Shown piece after piece: positions 54,471 to 63,281 of a DNA stretch of 64,000 nucleotides. Position 1 is the stretch's first letter, and each line of letters opens with the position of its first letter. Source of the stretch: Chryseobacterium indologenes (GTDB lineage: Bacteria > Bacteroidota > Bacteroidia > Flavobacteriales > Weeksellaceae). A program made the position numbers and the translations under genes. The DNA is taken from NCBI GenBank assembly GCA_016025055.1, contig CP065590.1:3410001-3474000 (forward strand), written 5' to 3'. The notes under the pieces were generated by a model that worked only from the letters and a program-made list of their open reading frames with translations, was not told the origin of the DNA and did no database searches.

Positions 54471-55361
54471 ATGTTTACGATTACAGAACTAAGCACCGAG
54501 AGAATCAACAGTATACTGACAGAAGCGCTGGCTTTTGCAAATGGTAAAACTGCCAAAATTGAAGGAGAAGTTTTTTGCTCAAACCTTTTCTTCGAAGACA
54601 GCACAAGAACGAAAACAAGTTTTGATCTTGCAGAAAGAAAACTGGGACTACAGGTTGTTCCTTTTGATGCCTCTCACAGTTCGGTAAACAAAGGAGAAAG
54701 CCTTTATGACACGGTGAAAACGATTGAAAGTATCGGAGTCAACTTAGTCGTGATCCGCGATAAGAAAGACAGATACTTTGAAGAATTAAAAAATATTAAT
54801 ATTCCCGTAATCAACGGAGGAGATGGAACGGGAAATCACCCTTCACAATGTATGCTGGATTTGCTGACCATCTATCAGGAATTCGGAACATTTGAAGGAT
54901 TAAAGGTAGGAATTGTAGGAGACGTAAAACATAGCCGCGTAGCCAACTCTAATGCTGAAGCCTTAAGAAGACTGGGCGCTAAAGTATACTTCTCAGGACC
55001 GGAACAATGGTTTGACGAAGGAGCTCTGATCAACGGAACTTATATGTCAGTAGATGAATTGATCGGTGAAGTAGATGTTCTGATGCTGTTAAGAATCCAG
55101 CATGAAAGACATGATGCTGCCATGAGCTTTACCGCTTCAGAATATCATAAAAGATATGGCCTGACTAAAGAAAGGGAACACGTAATGAAAAAAGAAGCCA
55201 TCATTATGCACCCGGCACCGATCAACAGAGGAGTGGAAATAGATTCAGACCTTGTAGAATGTGAAAGATCAAGAGTATTTAAACAAATGCAAAACGGAGT
55301 CTTCGCAAGAATGGCCATTTTAAAGGAGGCGTTAGAAAGCAAAGGTTATACTTTTAAATAA
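54471..55361 (+). CDS. pyrB: Aspartate carbamoyltransferase catalytic subunit
   Basis: 296 residues. It makes carbamoyl aspartate, the first committed step of pyrimidine synthesis. [20 protein letters not shown] binds carbamoyl phosphate; [19 protein letters not shown] and [12 protein letters not shown] complete the active site. Start 54471 ([12 protein letters not shown]) is used instead of 54435, which lies inside the terminator. No pyrI is present nearby. carA and carB follow. Confidence 0.94.
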   Translation: MFTITELSTERINSILTEALAFANGKTAKIEGEVFCSNLFFEDSTRTKTSFDLAERKLGLQVVPFDASHSSVNKGESLYDTVKTIESIGVNLVVIRDKKDRYFEELKNINIPVINGGDGTGNHPSQCMLDLLTIYQEFGTFEGLKVGIVGDVKHSRVANSNAEALRRLGAKVYFSGPEQWFDEGALINGTYMSVDELIGEVDVLMLLRIQHERHDAAMSFTASEYHKRYGLTKEREHVMKKEAIIMHPAPINRGVEIDSDLVECERSRVFKQMQNGVFARMAILKEALESKGYTFK

Positions 55362-55387
55362 GATCCAAGTTAAAAGTAAAAAAGCAA

Positions 55388-55545
55388 AGAGCCTCGTAGA
55401 GGCGACCTGTTAATAGCCACAGGGTAAAACCCCTGGAAGATAATAAAGACAATAGTTGTGTAAGCCCTGTAAGGGCGACCTATTAATAACCATGGGTGAA
55501 ACCCTTGGGAAAAAAGAAAAGTCTTGTAGGATCGACCTGTTAATA
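55388..55545. repeat. Three tandem copies of a dispersed hairpin repeat (pyrB-carA)
   Basis: Copies begin near 55390, 55472 and 55523 with the frame AGxCyyGTAGxGGCGACCTRTTAATA. The first two carry a second hairpin (CAGGGTAAAACCCCTGG and ATGGGTGAAACCCTTGG); the third is cut short. Related to 46579 and 50012. Confidence 0.7.
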
Positions 55546-55571
55546 AAAAATAGAAAATCTAAATAGAAAAA

Positions 55572-56645
55572 ATGAAGAAAAAATTAATACTGGAGTCCGG
55601 TGAAGTGTTTCATGGAGAAGGTTTCGGAGCAGATTTGGAAACTGCAGGAGAAGTAGTTTTCAATACCGGAATGACAGGGTATCAGGAATTGATTTCTGAC
55701 CCGTCTTACTGTGGTCAGATAGTTTGTATGACCTATCCGCTGATCGGAAATTATGGTATTAACCGTGATGATTATGAAAGTATCGAGCCGGCAATCAAAG
55801 GGCTTATCGTAAAAGAATTGTGCGATCTTCCTTCCAATTTCCGTACTCAGATCACTTTAGATGAATTGTTTAAAAAGAAAAACCTTTCAGGAATTTCAGG
55901 AATAGACACAAGAAGGCTCACAAGAGTCCTTCGTAACCATGGAGTTGTGAAAGGAAAAATCGTGAATGCTGACGCTGATGAAGCAGCAGTTGCCACAGAA
56001 CTGAAAGGAACAAGCTTCCCGACCAATCAGGTGGAAGAAGTTTCTACAAAAACACCTTATGCCAACCCAAACAGAGGTTTCAAAGTAGTGTTGGTAGACT
56101 TCGGGGCAAAACTGGGAATTATCAGAGAATTATCTCAAAGAAACTGTGATATCATCGTGGTTTCTCAGGATACTACAGCTGAAGAAATCTTATTGATGAA
56201 CCCGGACGGAATCATGCTGTCAAACGGTCCTGGTGACCCGGAAGATGTACCACACGCTTTAGACATGATCAGAGGATTATTAGGAAAAGTTCCCATCTTC
56301 GGAATCTGTTTAGGACACCAGTTAATCGGTCTTGCTTGTGGAGCAAAAACATTTAAACTGAAATTCGGACACAGAGGAGGAAACCATCCTGTACTGGATT
56401 TAGAGAAAAATACAGTAGCCATCACTTCCCAAAACCACGGATATGCAGTAGATCAGGAAAGTCTGAAAGGAACAGACCTTATCGAAACGCACATCGCTTT
56501 GAACGACAGAACCAACGAAGGATTAAAACACAAAGTCCACCCTTGCTTCTCTGTTCAGTATCACCCGGAAGCGAGCCCTGGTCCTGAAGATGCAAACTAC
56601 CTGTTTGATGAGTTCATTCAATTGATGGAGGATTTTAAAAAGTAA
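55572..56645 (+). CDS. carA: Carbamoyl-phosphate synthase small subunit
   Basis: 357 residues. The glutaminase half of the enzyme: the N-terminal CPSase domain (NTGMTGYQELISDPSYCGQIV) and the class I amidotransferase with Cys246 in FGICLGHQ and His331/Glu333 in QYHPEASPGP. It delivers ammonia through a tunnel to CarB. It is separated from carB by a small inserted gene flanked by inverted repeats. Confidence 0.95.
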   Translation: MKKKLILESGEVFHGEGFGADLETAGEVVFNTGMTGYQELISDPSYCGQIVCMTYPLIGNYGINRDDYESIEPAIKGLIVKELCDLPSNFRTQITLDELFKKKNLSGISGIDTRRLTRVLRNHGVVKGKIVNADADEAAVATELKGTSFPTNQVEEVSTKTPYANPNRGFKVVLVDFGAKLGIIRELSQRNCDIIVVSQDTTAEEILLMNPDGIMLSNGPGDPEDVPHALDMIRGLLGKVPIFGICLGHQLIGLACGAKTFKLKFGHRGGNHPVLDLEKNTVAITSQNHGYAVDQESLKGTDLIETHIALNDRTNEGLKHKVHPCFSVQYHPEASPGPEDANYLFDEFIQLMEDFKK

Positions 56646-56690
56646 GATTCAAGAGTGGAGAACCAAGAACCAAGAGTCAAGACTTAAGAT
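56645..56690. repeat. Left heptamer array (AGANNCA) of the four-helix-bundle cassette
   Basis: Six and a half 7-base units AGATTCA, AGAGTGG, AGAACCA, AGAACCA, AGAGTCA, AGACTTA starting on the last base of the carA stop. Inverted relative to 57060-57090. Confidence 0.75.
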
Positions 56691-56698
56691 AAAAATAT

Positions 56699-57049
56699 AT
56701 GCACAACTTTGAAAATCTACTTTTCTGGCAGAAATCTATTGCATTGGCAAAAAATATATACATTATTTGTCAGGAGATCAGTAGTGATGAAAAGTATGGT
56801 TTAATCTCACAGATTAAAAGGTGTACTGTTTCTATTCCGTCTAATATTGCTGAAGGTTCTGGAAGAAATAGCAGTAAAGAGTTTAATCATTTTCTTGCTA
56901 TTGCTTTAGGTTCTGCATTTGAACTACAAACTCAATTGATTTTGGTTAAAGAGTTAAATCTTTTACCAGAAGAAAAAGTAAACATCTTACTAAAGGAAGT
57001 TTCCGAAATTCAAAGAATGATTTATTCATTCAAAAATAAATTAAAATAA
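56699..57049 (+). CDS. Four-helix-bundle protein (IVP / S23-type, TIGR02436 kind)
   Basis: 116 residues. LLFWQKSIALAKNIYIICQ (helix 1), LISQIKRCTVSIPSNIAEGSGRNSSKEFNHFL (the conserved SIPSNIAEG turn and helix 2), ALGSAFELQTQLILVKEL and a final helix. This family is best known from intervening sequences in 23S rRNA genes and from relatives of the accessory protein of diversity-generating retroelements; its function is unknown. It interrupts carA-carB in the same direction and is bounded closely by inverted 7-base repeat arrays, so it looks like an inserted cassette. Its codon use looks more AT-rich than that of its neighbours. Confidence 0.85.
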   Translation: MHNFENLLFWQKSIALAKNIYIICQEISSDEKYGLISQIKRCTVSIPSNIAEGSGRNSSKEFNHFLAIALGSAFELQTQLILVKELNLLPEEKVNILLKEVSEIQRMIYSFKNKLK

Positions 57050-57059
57050 AGTCCGATAA

Positions 57060-57090
57060 TCTTGGCTCCTGGCTCTAGAATCTTGACTCT
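57060..57090. repeat. Right heptamer array (TCTTGRC) of the four-helix-bundle cassette
   Basis: Units TCTTGGC, TCCTGGC, TCTAGAA, TCTTGAC, TCT, the reverse complement of the left array (56645-56690), ending 16 bases before the carB ATG. Confidence 0.75.
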
Positions 57091-57105
57091 AATAAAAAAA
57101 GAAAA

Positions 57106-60100
57106 ATGGCAAAACGTACAGATATAAAAACAATTTTAGTAATCGGTTCAGGACCAATCATCATCGGTCAGGCAGCTGAATTTGATTACGCAGGAACGCA
57201 GGCTTGTCTGTCTTTGAAAGAAGAAGGCTACAAGGTAATTTTGATCAACTCAAACCCTGCAACAATCATGACAGATGTGGAAATCGCTGATAAAGTATAT
57301 ATCGAGCCGATTTCATTACAGTTTGTAAGCCACATCATCAGAAAAGAACGTCCGGATGCTTTACTTCCAACGCTTGGAGGGCAGACGGGTCTGAATATGG
57401 CAGTTGAGTTGGAAAAATCAGGGATCCTTGAAGAATGCAAAGTAGAAGTATTGGGAACAAAGCTTTCTGCCATCAACAGAGCAGAAGACAGAGATCTTTT
57501 CCGTGAGTTGATGAGAGAACTGAACGAACCGGTTCCTGAATCTGATATCGTAAACACAGTAGAAGGAGCTCTTGCCTTTGCAGATAATATCGGATATCCG
57601 GTGATTGTTCGTCCTGCCTTTACCATGGGAGGAACAGGAGGAGGTATCGCCTCTACTGAAGCTGAATTGAAAGAAATTGCAGAATTGGGTCTTAAGCATA
57701 GCCCGGTGACACAGTGTCTTATCGAAAAATCAATTGCAGGTTTCAAAGAAATTGAATACGAAGTAATGCGTGATGCAAACGACAACGCCATTGTAGTTTG
57801 TAACATGGAAAATATAGACCCGGTAGGAGTTCACACCGGAGACTCTATCGTAGTAGCACCTTCTCAGACTCTTTCAGACAGAGAGTATCAGTTGTTGAGA
57901 AATGCTTCTTTAAAAATCATCAGAGCCTTAGGTATTGAGGGAGGATGTAACGTACAGTTGGCTTTGGATCCACACTCATTCGACTATTATATCATTGAGG
58001 TAAACCCAAGAGTTTCCCGTTCATCTGCACTAGCGAGTAAAGCAACAGGATATCCGATTGCAAAGATCGCTGCAAAAATTGCGGTAGGATTAACGCTTGA
58101 TGAAATCATGAACCCGGTAACAGGAAAAACATATGCATGCTTTGAGCCGGCCCTTGATTACGTGGTAACAAAATTCCCAAGATTCCCATTCGATAAATTC
58201 GAAACGGCAGACAGAAGACTTTCTACTCAGATGAAGGCGACAGGAGAAGTAATGGCGATCGGAAGAAACCTTGAAGAATCTCTACAGAAAGCGATCCGTT
58301 CATTAGAAACAGGAATCAAGCATTTAGGATTAAAAACCAAGCAAGCTCAGGCTCTTACTGCTGAAGAAATCGAAAGAAGAATCAGAGTATGTGATGATGA
58401 GAGATTATTCATCATCGGAGATGCTTTAAGAAGAGGATACGACTGGGAACAGATTGTAGAATGGAGTAAAATCGACAAATTCTTTATCTGGAAACTTAAA
58501 AAACTGGTTGATTTCGAAAAAGTAATCGCTGAAAATAAATTTGATAAAGAAACATTAATTGAAGCGAAGAGACTAGGTTTCGCAGATATCAATATCGCAG
58601 TTCTTTGGGATGTAAAAGAACGTGAGGTGTTCAATTTCAGAAAAGAAAACGGAGTAATGCCTGTTTACAAAATGGTAGACACCTGCGCCGCAGAATTTGA
58701 AAGTGAAACTCCATACTTCTACGGTACTTACGAAGAAGAAAATGAAAGTGTGGTTTCTGATAAAGAAAAGATCATCGTATTGGGTTCAGGACCTATCAGA
58801 ATCGGACAAGGGGTGGAATTCGACTACGCTACTGTTCACTCTGTTTGGGCAATTAAAGAAATGGGGTACGAAGCGATCATCATCAACAACAACCCTGAAA
58901 CAGTTTCTACAGACTTCTCAATCTCTGATAAACTATACTTCGAGCCTTTGACAGAAGAAGATGTAATGAACATTATCGAGCTTGAAAAACCAAAAGGAGT
59001 AGTCGTACAGTTTGGAGGACAGACTGCGATCAACCTTGCAGATAAATTAGCCTCTCACGGAGTACAGATCTTAGGAACTTCATTAGAAGACCTTGACAGA
59101 GCTGAAAACAGAGATAAATTTGAAAAAGCACTTCAGGAAATGGGAATTCCTCAACCAAAAGGAAGAACATCCACTTCAAAAGAAGAAGCCATTAAAATTG
59201 CCAACGAAATCGGATATCCGGTATTGGTACGTCCAAGTTACGTTCTGGGAGGTAGAGCAATGGAAATTGTATATGCAGAAGTAGAACTGGCTTACTATAT
59301 GGAGCATGCAGTAGACGCAAGCCCTGAACACCCTGTTTTGGTCGACAAATACATGGTAGGAAAGGAAATCGAAGTAGATGCGATATGCGACGGTGAAACA
59401 GTGGTAATTCCAGGAATTATGGAACATATCGAAAGAGCGGGAGTTCACTCCGGAGACTCTATCGCGGTATATCCGCCACAGAATATCTCCCAAAGCGAAA
59501 TCGACACTTTGGTAGACTATACAAAGAGATTGGCAAAAGGGCTGAATGTAATCGGATTAATGAACATCCAGTACGTTCTTTTCGAAGGAAATGTATATGT
59601 CATCGAAGTAAACCCACGTTCTTCAAGAACAGTTCCTTTCTTATCTAAAATCACTGAAGTTCCTATGGCTAACCTTGCTACAAAAGCAATTTTAGGACAA
59701 AAGCTGAAAGATCTTGGATACGAACACGGACTGGTACCCAACAAAGAAGGCGTATTTGTGAAAGTTCCTGTGTTCTCTTTCTCTAAACTAACGAAGGTTG
59801 ACATCTCTTTAGGCCCAGAAATGAAATCTACAGGAGAGGTTATGGGGAAAGATACAACACTTGAAAAGGCCCTTTACAAAGGATTGGTAGCAGCAGGAAG
59901 AAAAGTTCCGATGCACGGATCGATCTTGTTCACAGTGGCAGACAAACATAAAGAAGAAGCAGCTGATCTGGCAGCAAGATTCCATGAAGTAGGATTCAGA
60001 ATCTGGGCAACGGAAGGAACAGCAAAATTCTTCGAAGAAAAAGGAATTCCTTGCAAAATAGGATACAAAATCGGAGAAGAAGATGTAAATCTTATCGACC

Positions 60101-60288
60101 TGATCCAGAAAGGGAAAGTTCAGTACGTTGTAAATACTACCACAAAAGGTAAACAAGCTGAAAGAGACGGATTCCAGATCAGAAGAATGAGTGTGGAAAA
60201 CGGTGTTCCTTGTTTAACATCAATGGATACAGTAGAAGCCATCCTGAAAGTAATCGAAAGCATGAGCTTCAAAATGGAGACGATGTAA
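57106..60288 (+). CDS. carB: Carbamoyl-phosphate synthase large subunit
   Basis: 1060 residues, full length. Two homologous synthetase halves: the first with [20 protein letters not shown] and [20 protein letters not shown], the second with [20 protein letters not shown] and [20 protein letters not shown]; the C-terminal allosteric MGS-like domain starts near residue 935 ([19 protein letters not shown]). It makes carbamoyl phosphate for both PyrB and ArgF'. Its last 27 bases are repeated at 60590-60616. Confidence 0.96.
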   Translation: MAKRTDIKTILVIGSGPIIIGQAAEFDYAGTQACLSLKEEGYKVILINSNPATIMTDVEIADKVYIEPISLQFVSHIIRKERPDALLPTLGGQTGLNMAVELEKSGILEECKVEVLGTKLSAINRAEDRDLFRELMRELNEPVPESDIVNTVEGALAFADNIGYPVIVRPAFTMGGTGGGIASTEAELKEIAELGLKHSPVTQCLIEKSIAGFKEIEYEVMRDANDNAIVVCNMENIDPVGVHTGDSIVVAPSQTLSDREYQLLRNASLKIIRALGIEGGCNVQLALDPHSFDYYIIEVNPRVSRSSALASKATGYPIAKIAAKIAVGLTLDEIMNPVTGKTYACFEPALDYVVTKFPRFPFDKFETADRRLSTQMKATGEVMAIGRNLEESLQKAIRSLETGIKHLGLKTKQAQALTAEEIERRIRVCDDERLFIIGDALRRGYDWEQIVEWSKIDKFFIWKLKKLVDFEKVIAENKFDKETLIEAKRLGFADINIAVLWDVKEREVFNFRKENGVMPVYKMVDTCAAEFESETPYFYGTYEEENESVVSDKEKIIVLGSGPIRIGQGVEFDYATVHSVWAIKEMGYEAIIINNNPETVSTDFSISDKLYFEPLTEEDVMNIIELEKPKGVVVQFGGQTAINLADKLASHGVQILGTSLEDLDRAENRDKFEKALQEMGIPQPKGRTSTSKEEAIKIANEIGYPVLVRPSYVLGGRAMEIVYAEVELAYYMEHAVDASPEHPVLVDKYMVGKEIEVDAICDGETVVIPGIMEHIERAGVHSGDSIAVYPPQNISQSEIDTLVDYTKRLAKGLNVIGLMNIQYVLFEGNVYVIEVNPRSSRTVPFLSKITEVPMANLATKAILGQKLKDLGYEHGLVPNKEGVFVKVPVFSFSKLTKVDISLGPEMKSTGEVMGKDTTLEKALYKGLVAAGRKVPMHGSILFTVADKHKEEAADLAARFHEVGFRIWATEGTAKFFEEKGIPCKIGYKIGEEDVNLIDLIQKGKVQYVVNTTTKGKQAERDGFQIRRMSVENGVPCLTSMDTVEAILKVIESMSFKMETM

Positions 60289-60308
60289 TTTCGAAAAATA
60301 AAAATTCC

Positions 60309-60342
60309 AAATCCCGTAAGTTTTTCTTGCGGGATTTTTTTA
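60309..60342 (+). terminator. Intrinsic terminator after carB
   Basis: AAATCCCG(T)AAG / CTTG(C)GGGATTT stem with T-rich loop and a following T run. Confidence 0.85.
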
Positions 60343-60589
60343 TGTAAATAATTGAGATCTAAAGATTTTGTTTTGCTTAAAAGTTTTTAAATTAGTCAGG
60401 GAAATTCATTCAGGTTAACGAATGTTGAATTTAGTGTGTAGATTGATTTTCAGATTTAACAATACCATATCCAGGTTAAAACCTTTGAAAACAAAATATG
60501 CTTTCAGCCAAACTGAAAGTCGAGTTGATTGCTCACCTATCGAATAATTGTTGGTGTAATTCTCAATTACTTCTTTAAAGTAAAGTAAT

Positions 60590-60616
60590 ATGAACTTCAA
60601 AATGGAGACGATCTAA
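60590..60616 (+). repeat. Copy of the carB 3' end (direct repeat)
   Basis: 25 of 27 bases equal the last 27 bases of carB (60262-60288), including a stop codon, 328 bases away in the same direction. It differs at G-to-A and G-to-C positions only. The surrounding sequence does not match. Confidence 0.7.
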
Positions 60617-60656
60617 ATGGACATTTTGGAAAATGCCGTTTCTAAATAAATTTCCA

Positions 60657-60697
60657 ACTTAAACCTAACGGGTTTCGAAAATCTGTTAGGTTTAAGT
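60657..60697. repeat. 13-base perfect inverted repeat hairpin
   Basis: ACTTAAACCTAAC (60657-60669) and GTTAGGTTTAAGT (60685-60697) around a 15-base centre. Confidence 0.65.
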
Positions 60698-60850
60698 CAA
60701 TAAATACCACAAAAGGGTGATTGACCGGTAATCTTTTATCTAGTATTTTTGAACAGTTAAAGTTGCAATATATTTTAATAAACAGTGTCCTAATTACAAT
60801 CGGAAGAGCCGAACACCGTATCAAAAAGTAGGCATCCAAAAAATAATTTT

Positions 60851-61360
60851 ATGTGTAGTTGCGAAGTTGTATCTCAAAGTGGCAATTATTTTAATGTGAA
60901 TTGTCAAGGCCCCAATGGAAACCGGTTTTATTCGGTTCAGGCATCTAATAAAATAGAAGCTTTACAGATTGCTCGGGATCTTTGTACCAATGAAGTTTCT
61001 GCAGAGCAGGTTACTGAAAGGATTTCTGATGTTGAGTCTGAAGGATTAAAAAAATACTCGGAAGATTTAAGTAACTTAACTGATGAATATAAACCATTAT
61101 TTACCAATTGTATCATAAATAAAGAAGGTAAATGCGGGGATTATGGTTTTGGTAGTGTAGATTATCTCGTAAATTCCAGTGGAACACAAAAATATAGAGT
61201 TTTGGTACGAACAGTTGGTAACTATGGAAGTGTAGTACCCAAAGACGATGTCTATATTGTTGATCCATGGAGCCGAATTAAACTTGGTTGTGATCAAGTT
61301 CCTGGCTCAACTCCTACAATACGGCTAACCCGAATGATTGTCGGAGAAGTAGCTATATAA
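60851..61360 (+). CDS. Orphan hypothetical protein, Cys-rich N-terminus
   Basis: 169 residues, no recognised family and no signal peptide. Starts MCSCEVVSQSGNYFNVNCQG with four Cys early and another in RDLCTNE; the middle is acidic (SDVESEGLKKYSEDLSNLTDEY) and the end basic (RTVGNY, RLTRMIVGEV). It stands alone in an AT-rich accessory stretch behind carB, followed by a weak hairpin, and may be acquired. Confidence 0.5.
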   Translation: MCSCEVVSQSGNYFNVNCQGPNGNRFYSVQASNKIEALQIARDLCTNEVSAEQVTERISDVESEGLKKYSEDLSNLTDEYKPLFTNCIINKEGKCGDYGFGSVDYLVNSSGTQKYRVLVRTVGNYGSVVPKDDVYIVDPWSRIKLGCDQVPGSTPTIRLTRMIVGEVAI

Positions 61361-61413
61361 ACTGTTGAGTAGTAAACATGCTAAGAGATTATCCAAACTA
61401 AGTTTTGATAAGA

Positions 61414-61446
61414 AGTCCCGTAAGTAAGATTTATGGGATTTTTTAT
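61414..61446 (+). terminator. Imperfect terminator hairpin
   Basis: AGTCCCGTAAG pairs with TTTATGGGATT, including two G:U pairs, and is followed by T-rich sequence. Confidence 0.5.
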
Positions 61447-61560
61447 TTGATTAAAAACAGTATTATTTTTTTGCTGAATTATTTATAAATTAGAGCGTTA
61501 TAAACCAGCCCGGTAAAACTACTTAAAAACTGATAAAATTTCACCAAATTAAAAACAACC

Positions 61561-62058
61561 ATGGCAGAATATTATGCAAAATCAAAAAACACTTTATCTT
61601 TTGAAGTCACGCGCAGCGAGCAATTAGTCGGCAAATTGTCTTACGAAAGCTGGTTTACATTCAATGCTGTTATAGAAATTGCAAATTCACAGTATCAGGT
61701 TGAGCCGAAGGGATTTTGGGGAACAACAATTGAATTAAAGGAAGGAGAAAAAGTTCTTTTAAAGTTCAGGATGAACTGGAACGGGGAAATTGTGGTCCAG
61801 ACTTATTTTAACGGAATAAAGCAGGGCTATCTTTTTAAACACCGTGGTATTTTTAAAGACTCCTTTGTTCTTACCGATCAGGAAGGAATTGAATTGATGG
61901 TCATCAAGCCTCATCTTCAATGGAATATTATGAATTATGAGTATAACTTCACAACTTCCGATGCTTTTGAAACCTTTCCGGATAAAGAAATCGTATTGAT
62001 CAACGCTTTGCATTGTGCCAATTATTATATGTCGATGATGATGCCTGCGGTTATTTAA
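61561..62058 (+). CDS. Hypothetical protein, possible LURP-one/tubby-like fold
   Basis: 165 residues without signal or membrane segment. Beta-rich, with aromatic residues in alternation (LSYESWFTFNAVIEI, KVLLKFRMNWNGEIVVQTYF). The rhythm of short strands ending in hydrophobic residues is reminiscent of LURP-one/tubby-like domains, but no motif is decisive. Its function is unknown. A repeat (GGGCTAAAGCC) follows the gene. Confidence 0.5.
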   Translation: MAEYYAKSKNTLSFEVTRSEQLVGKLSYESWFTFNAVIEIANSQYQVEPKGFWGTTIELKEGEKVLLKFRMNWNGEIVVQTYFNGIKQGYLFKHRGIFKDSFVLTDQEGIELMVIKPHLQWNIMNYEYNFTTSDAFETFPDKEIVLINALHCANYYMSMMMPAVI

Positions 62059-62126
62059 TCATGTTGGTCAGCAGAAACTAAAATAGACCTCAATCATATA
62101 AATTCCGGAAAAGAACTTGCTTAAGT

Positions 62127-62186
62127 TTGGGCTAAAGCCGATGAATGTTTACAAATTAAAAAACGGGCTAAAGCCCGTTCCAATTG
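62127..62186. repeat. Dispersed GGGCTAAAGCCC repeat
   Basis: GGGCTAAAGCC at 62129-62139 and 62165-62175; the second, with flanks AACGGGCTAAAGCCCGTT, is a short perfect hairpin followed by CCAATTGAT. No coding sequence. Confidence 0.65.
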
Positions 62187-62240
62187 ATATTATTTGAGTG
62201 ATGCACAAAGATGTTCTTTTAATGTACCCTTCTTTCTATC

Positions 62241-63263
62241 TTAGTGCCTGTTATCACAATTAACTGTGAAATCTTTCTCATTCCTATTTAAAAAACTGAT
62301 GCTGGGGCAGCCGAAATAAGGAGCAATAAAACCAAAGAATACAGGTGGTTTTCCCTTAAAGAGATAACCTGTCCATTGAAGGGTATTGGCACCATCGGTA
62401 TCGATTCCGTTAAGAGGAGCTAGTTCTGCATCCATGCCTGCTGTTGTAATGGTTTTTTCAAATATTTTTTCGTTACGATCATTCACAACTACCAGTTGGC
62501 GTTCACCGACCATACCATCTATCAGATAGTTTCGCAGATAATAGGTGAAATTCTCATAGGTTGCCTGGTAGCTTTGGGCTACCTTAAGTTTCGAATGGCT
62601 AAAGTATTTTTCGGAAGCAGCCGCATCTGTTTTTTTCCATTTGATGGCTTGCATCTTATTTTCGATGAAAGGGTTTTTATTCCCGAAATAAGCTATTGCA
62701 TTCTCATATTTGCTTCCGATGTCCTGTGGTTTTTGAGCTTCAATCTGAAATCCGACCATGTACGAGCTCGGATCCGCTTCTTCTCCCTCCATCGAATAAA
62801 AATCTAAATAGGCAACCGCCTTCAGTTTGTTTAATGGGACCTTCTGCAATGTATTGAACTGATAATTATAAAGATATAGAGAGTCGTTCTCAGTAAGCTT
62901 GAGACCGTCTAACATTTTTTTCCTGTGCTGAGGATCAAGTTCAATATAACGCATCTCATCAGGAGAAACATTTTTTTTGTTTTTAAAGGCTTCTTCCTGT
63001 ATCGGCTGTGGATCTTTGTAGATGTCTGATACGGAAACAAATACATCTAATAATACATCCTTTTGCCCCGAAGAACTGATTGTGATATTATAAATAGTAA
63101 AATCTTTATAATCAAATTTTTCTTCCGCAGCTTTTGTAGTCTTTACCGAATCATTTGAAGTGGTAACTACTGTTTCCGCCGTTTTTTTCTCATCCTTTTT
63201 GCAGCTGATAACCGCTAGTTGCGAAAATAAAAGCGCAAAACCAATCGTAATTTTCTTCTTCAT
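62241..63263 (-). CDS. Hypothetical lipoprotein
   Basis: 340 residues, family not recognised. Lipoprotein signal LFSQLAVISCKKDEKK (modified Cys about residue 21), a Thr/Ser-rich linker, and then a mixed alpha/beta part with DFTIYNITISSSGQKDVLLD and a Cys pair near the end (FGCPSISF and NCDNRH) that could pair in the periplasm. The next gene on its strand is an aspartic-protease-like gene 18 bases upstream; the two may form one unit. Confidence 0.6.
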   Translation of the reverse strand: MKKKITIGFALLFSQLAVISCKKDEKKTAETVVTTSNDSVKTTKAAEEKFDYKDFTIYNITISSSGQKDVLLDVFVSVSDIYKDPQPIQEEAFKNKKNVSPDEMRYIELDPQHRKKMLDGLKLTENDSLYLYNYQFNTLQKVPLNKLKAVAYLDFYSMEGEEADPSSYMVGFQIEAQKPQDIGSKYENAIAYFGNKNPFIENKMQAIKWKKTDAAASEKYFSHSKLKVAQSYQATYENFTYYLRNYLIDGMVGERQLVVVNDRNEKIFEKTITTAGMDAELAPLNGIDTDGANTLQWTGYLFKGKPPVFFGFIAPYFGCPSISFLNRNEKDFTVNCDNRH

Positions 63264-63281
63264 AAGTTGTATTCCTAATGT

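Larger units (their letters stand above)
60289..60850. other. 562-base gene-free region with carB end duplication and inverted repeat
   Basis: No convincing gene. After the carB terminator the sequence is very AT-rich. A near copy of the carB 3' end lies at 60590-60616, and a 13-base perfect inverted repeat at 60657-60697. The stretch may be the scar of an inserted element. Confidence 0.55.
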
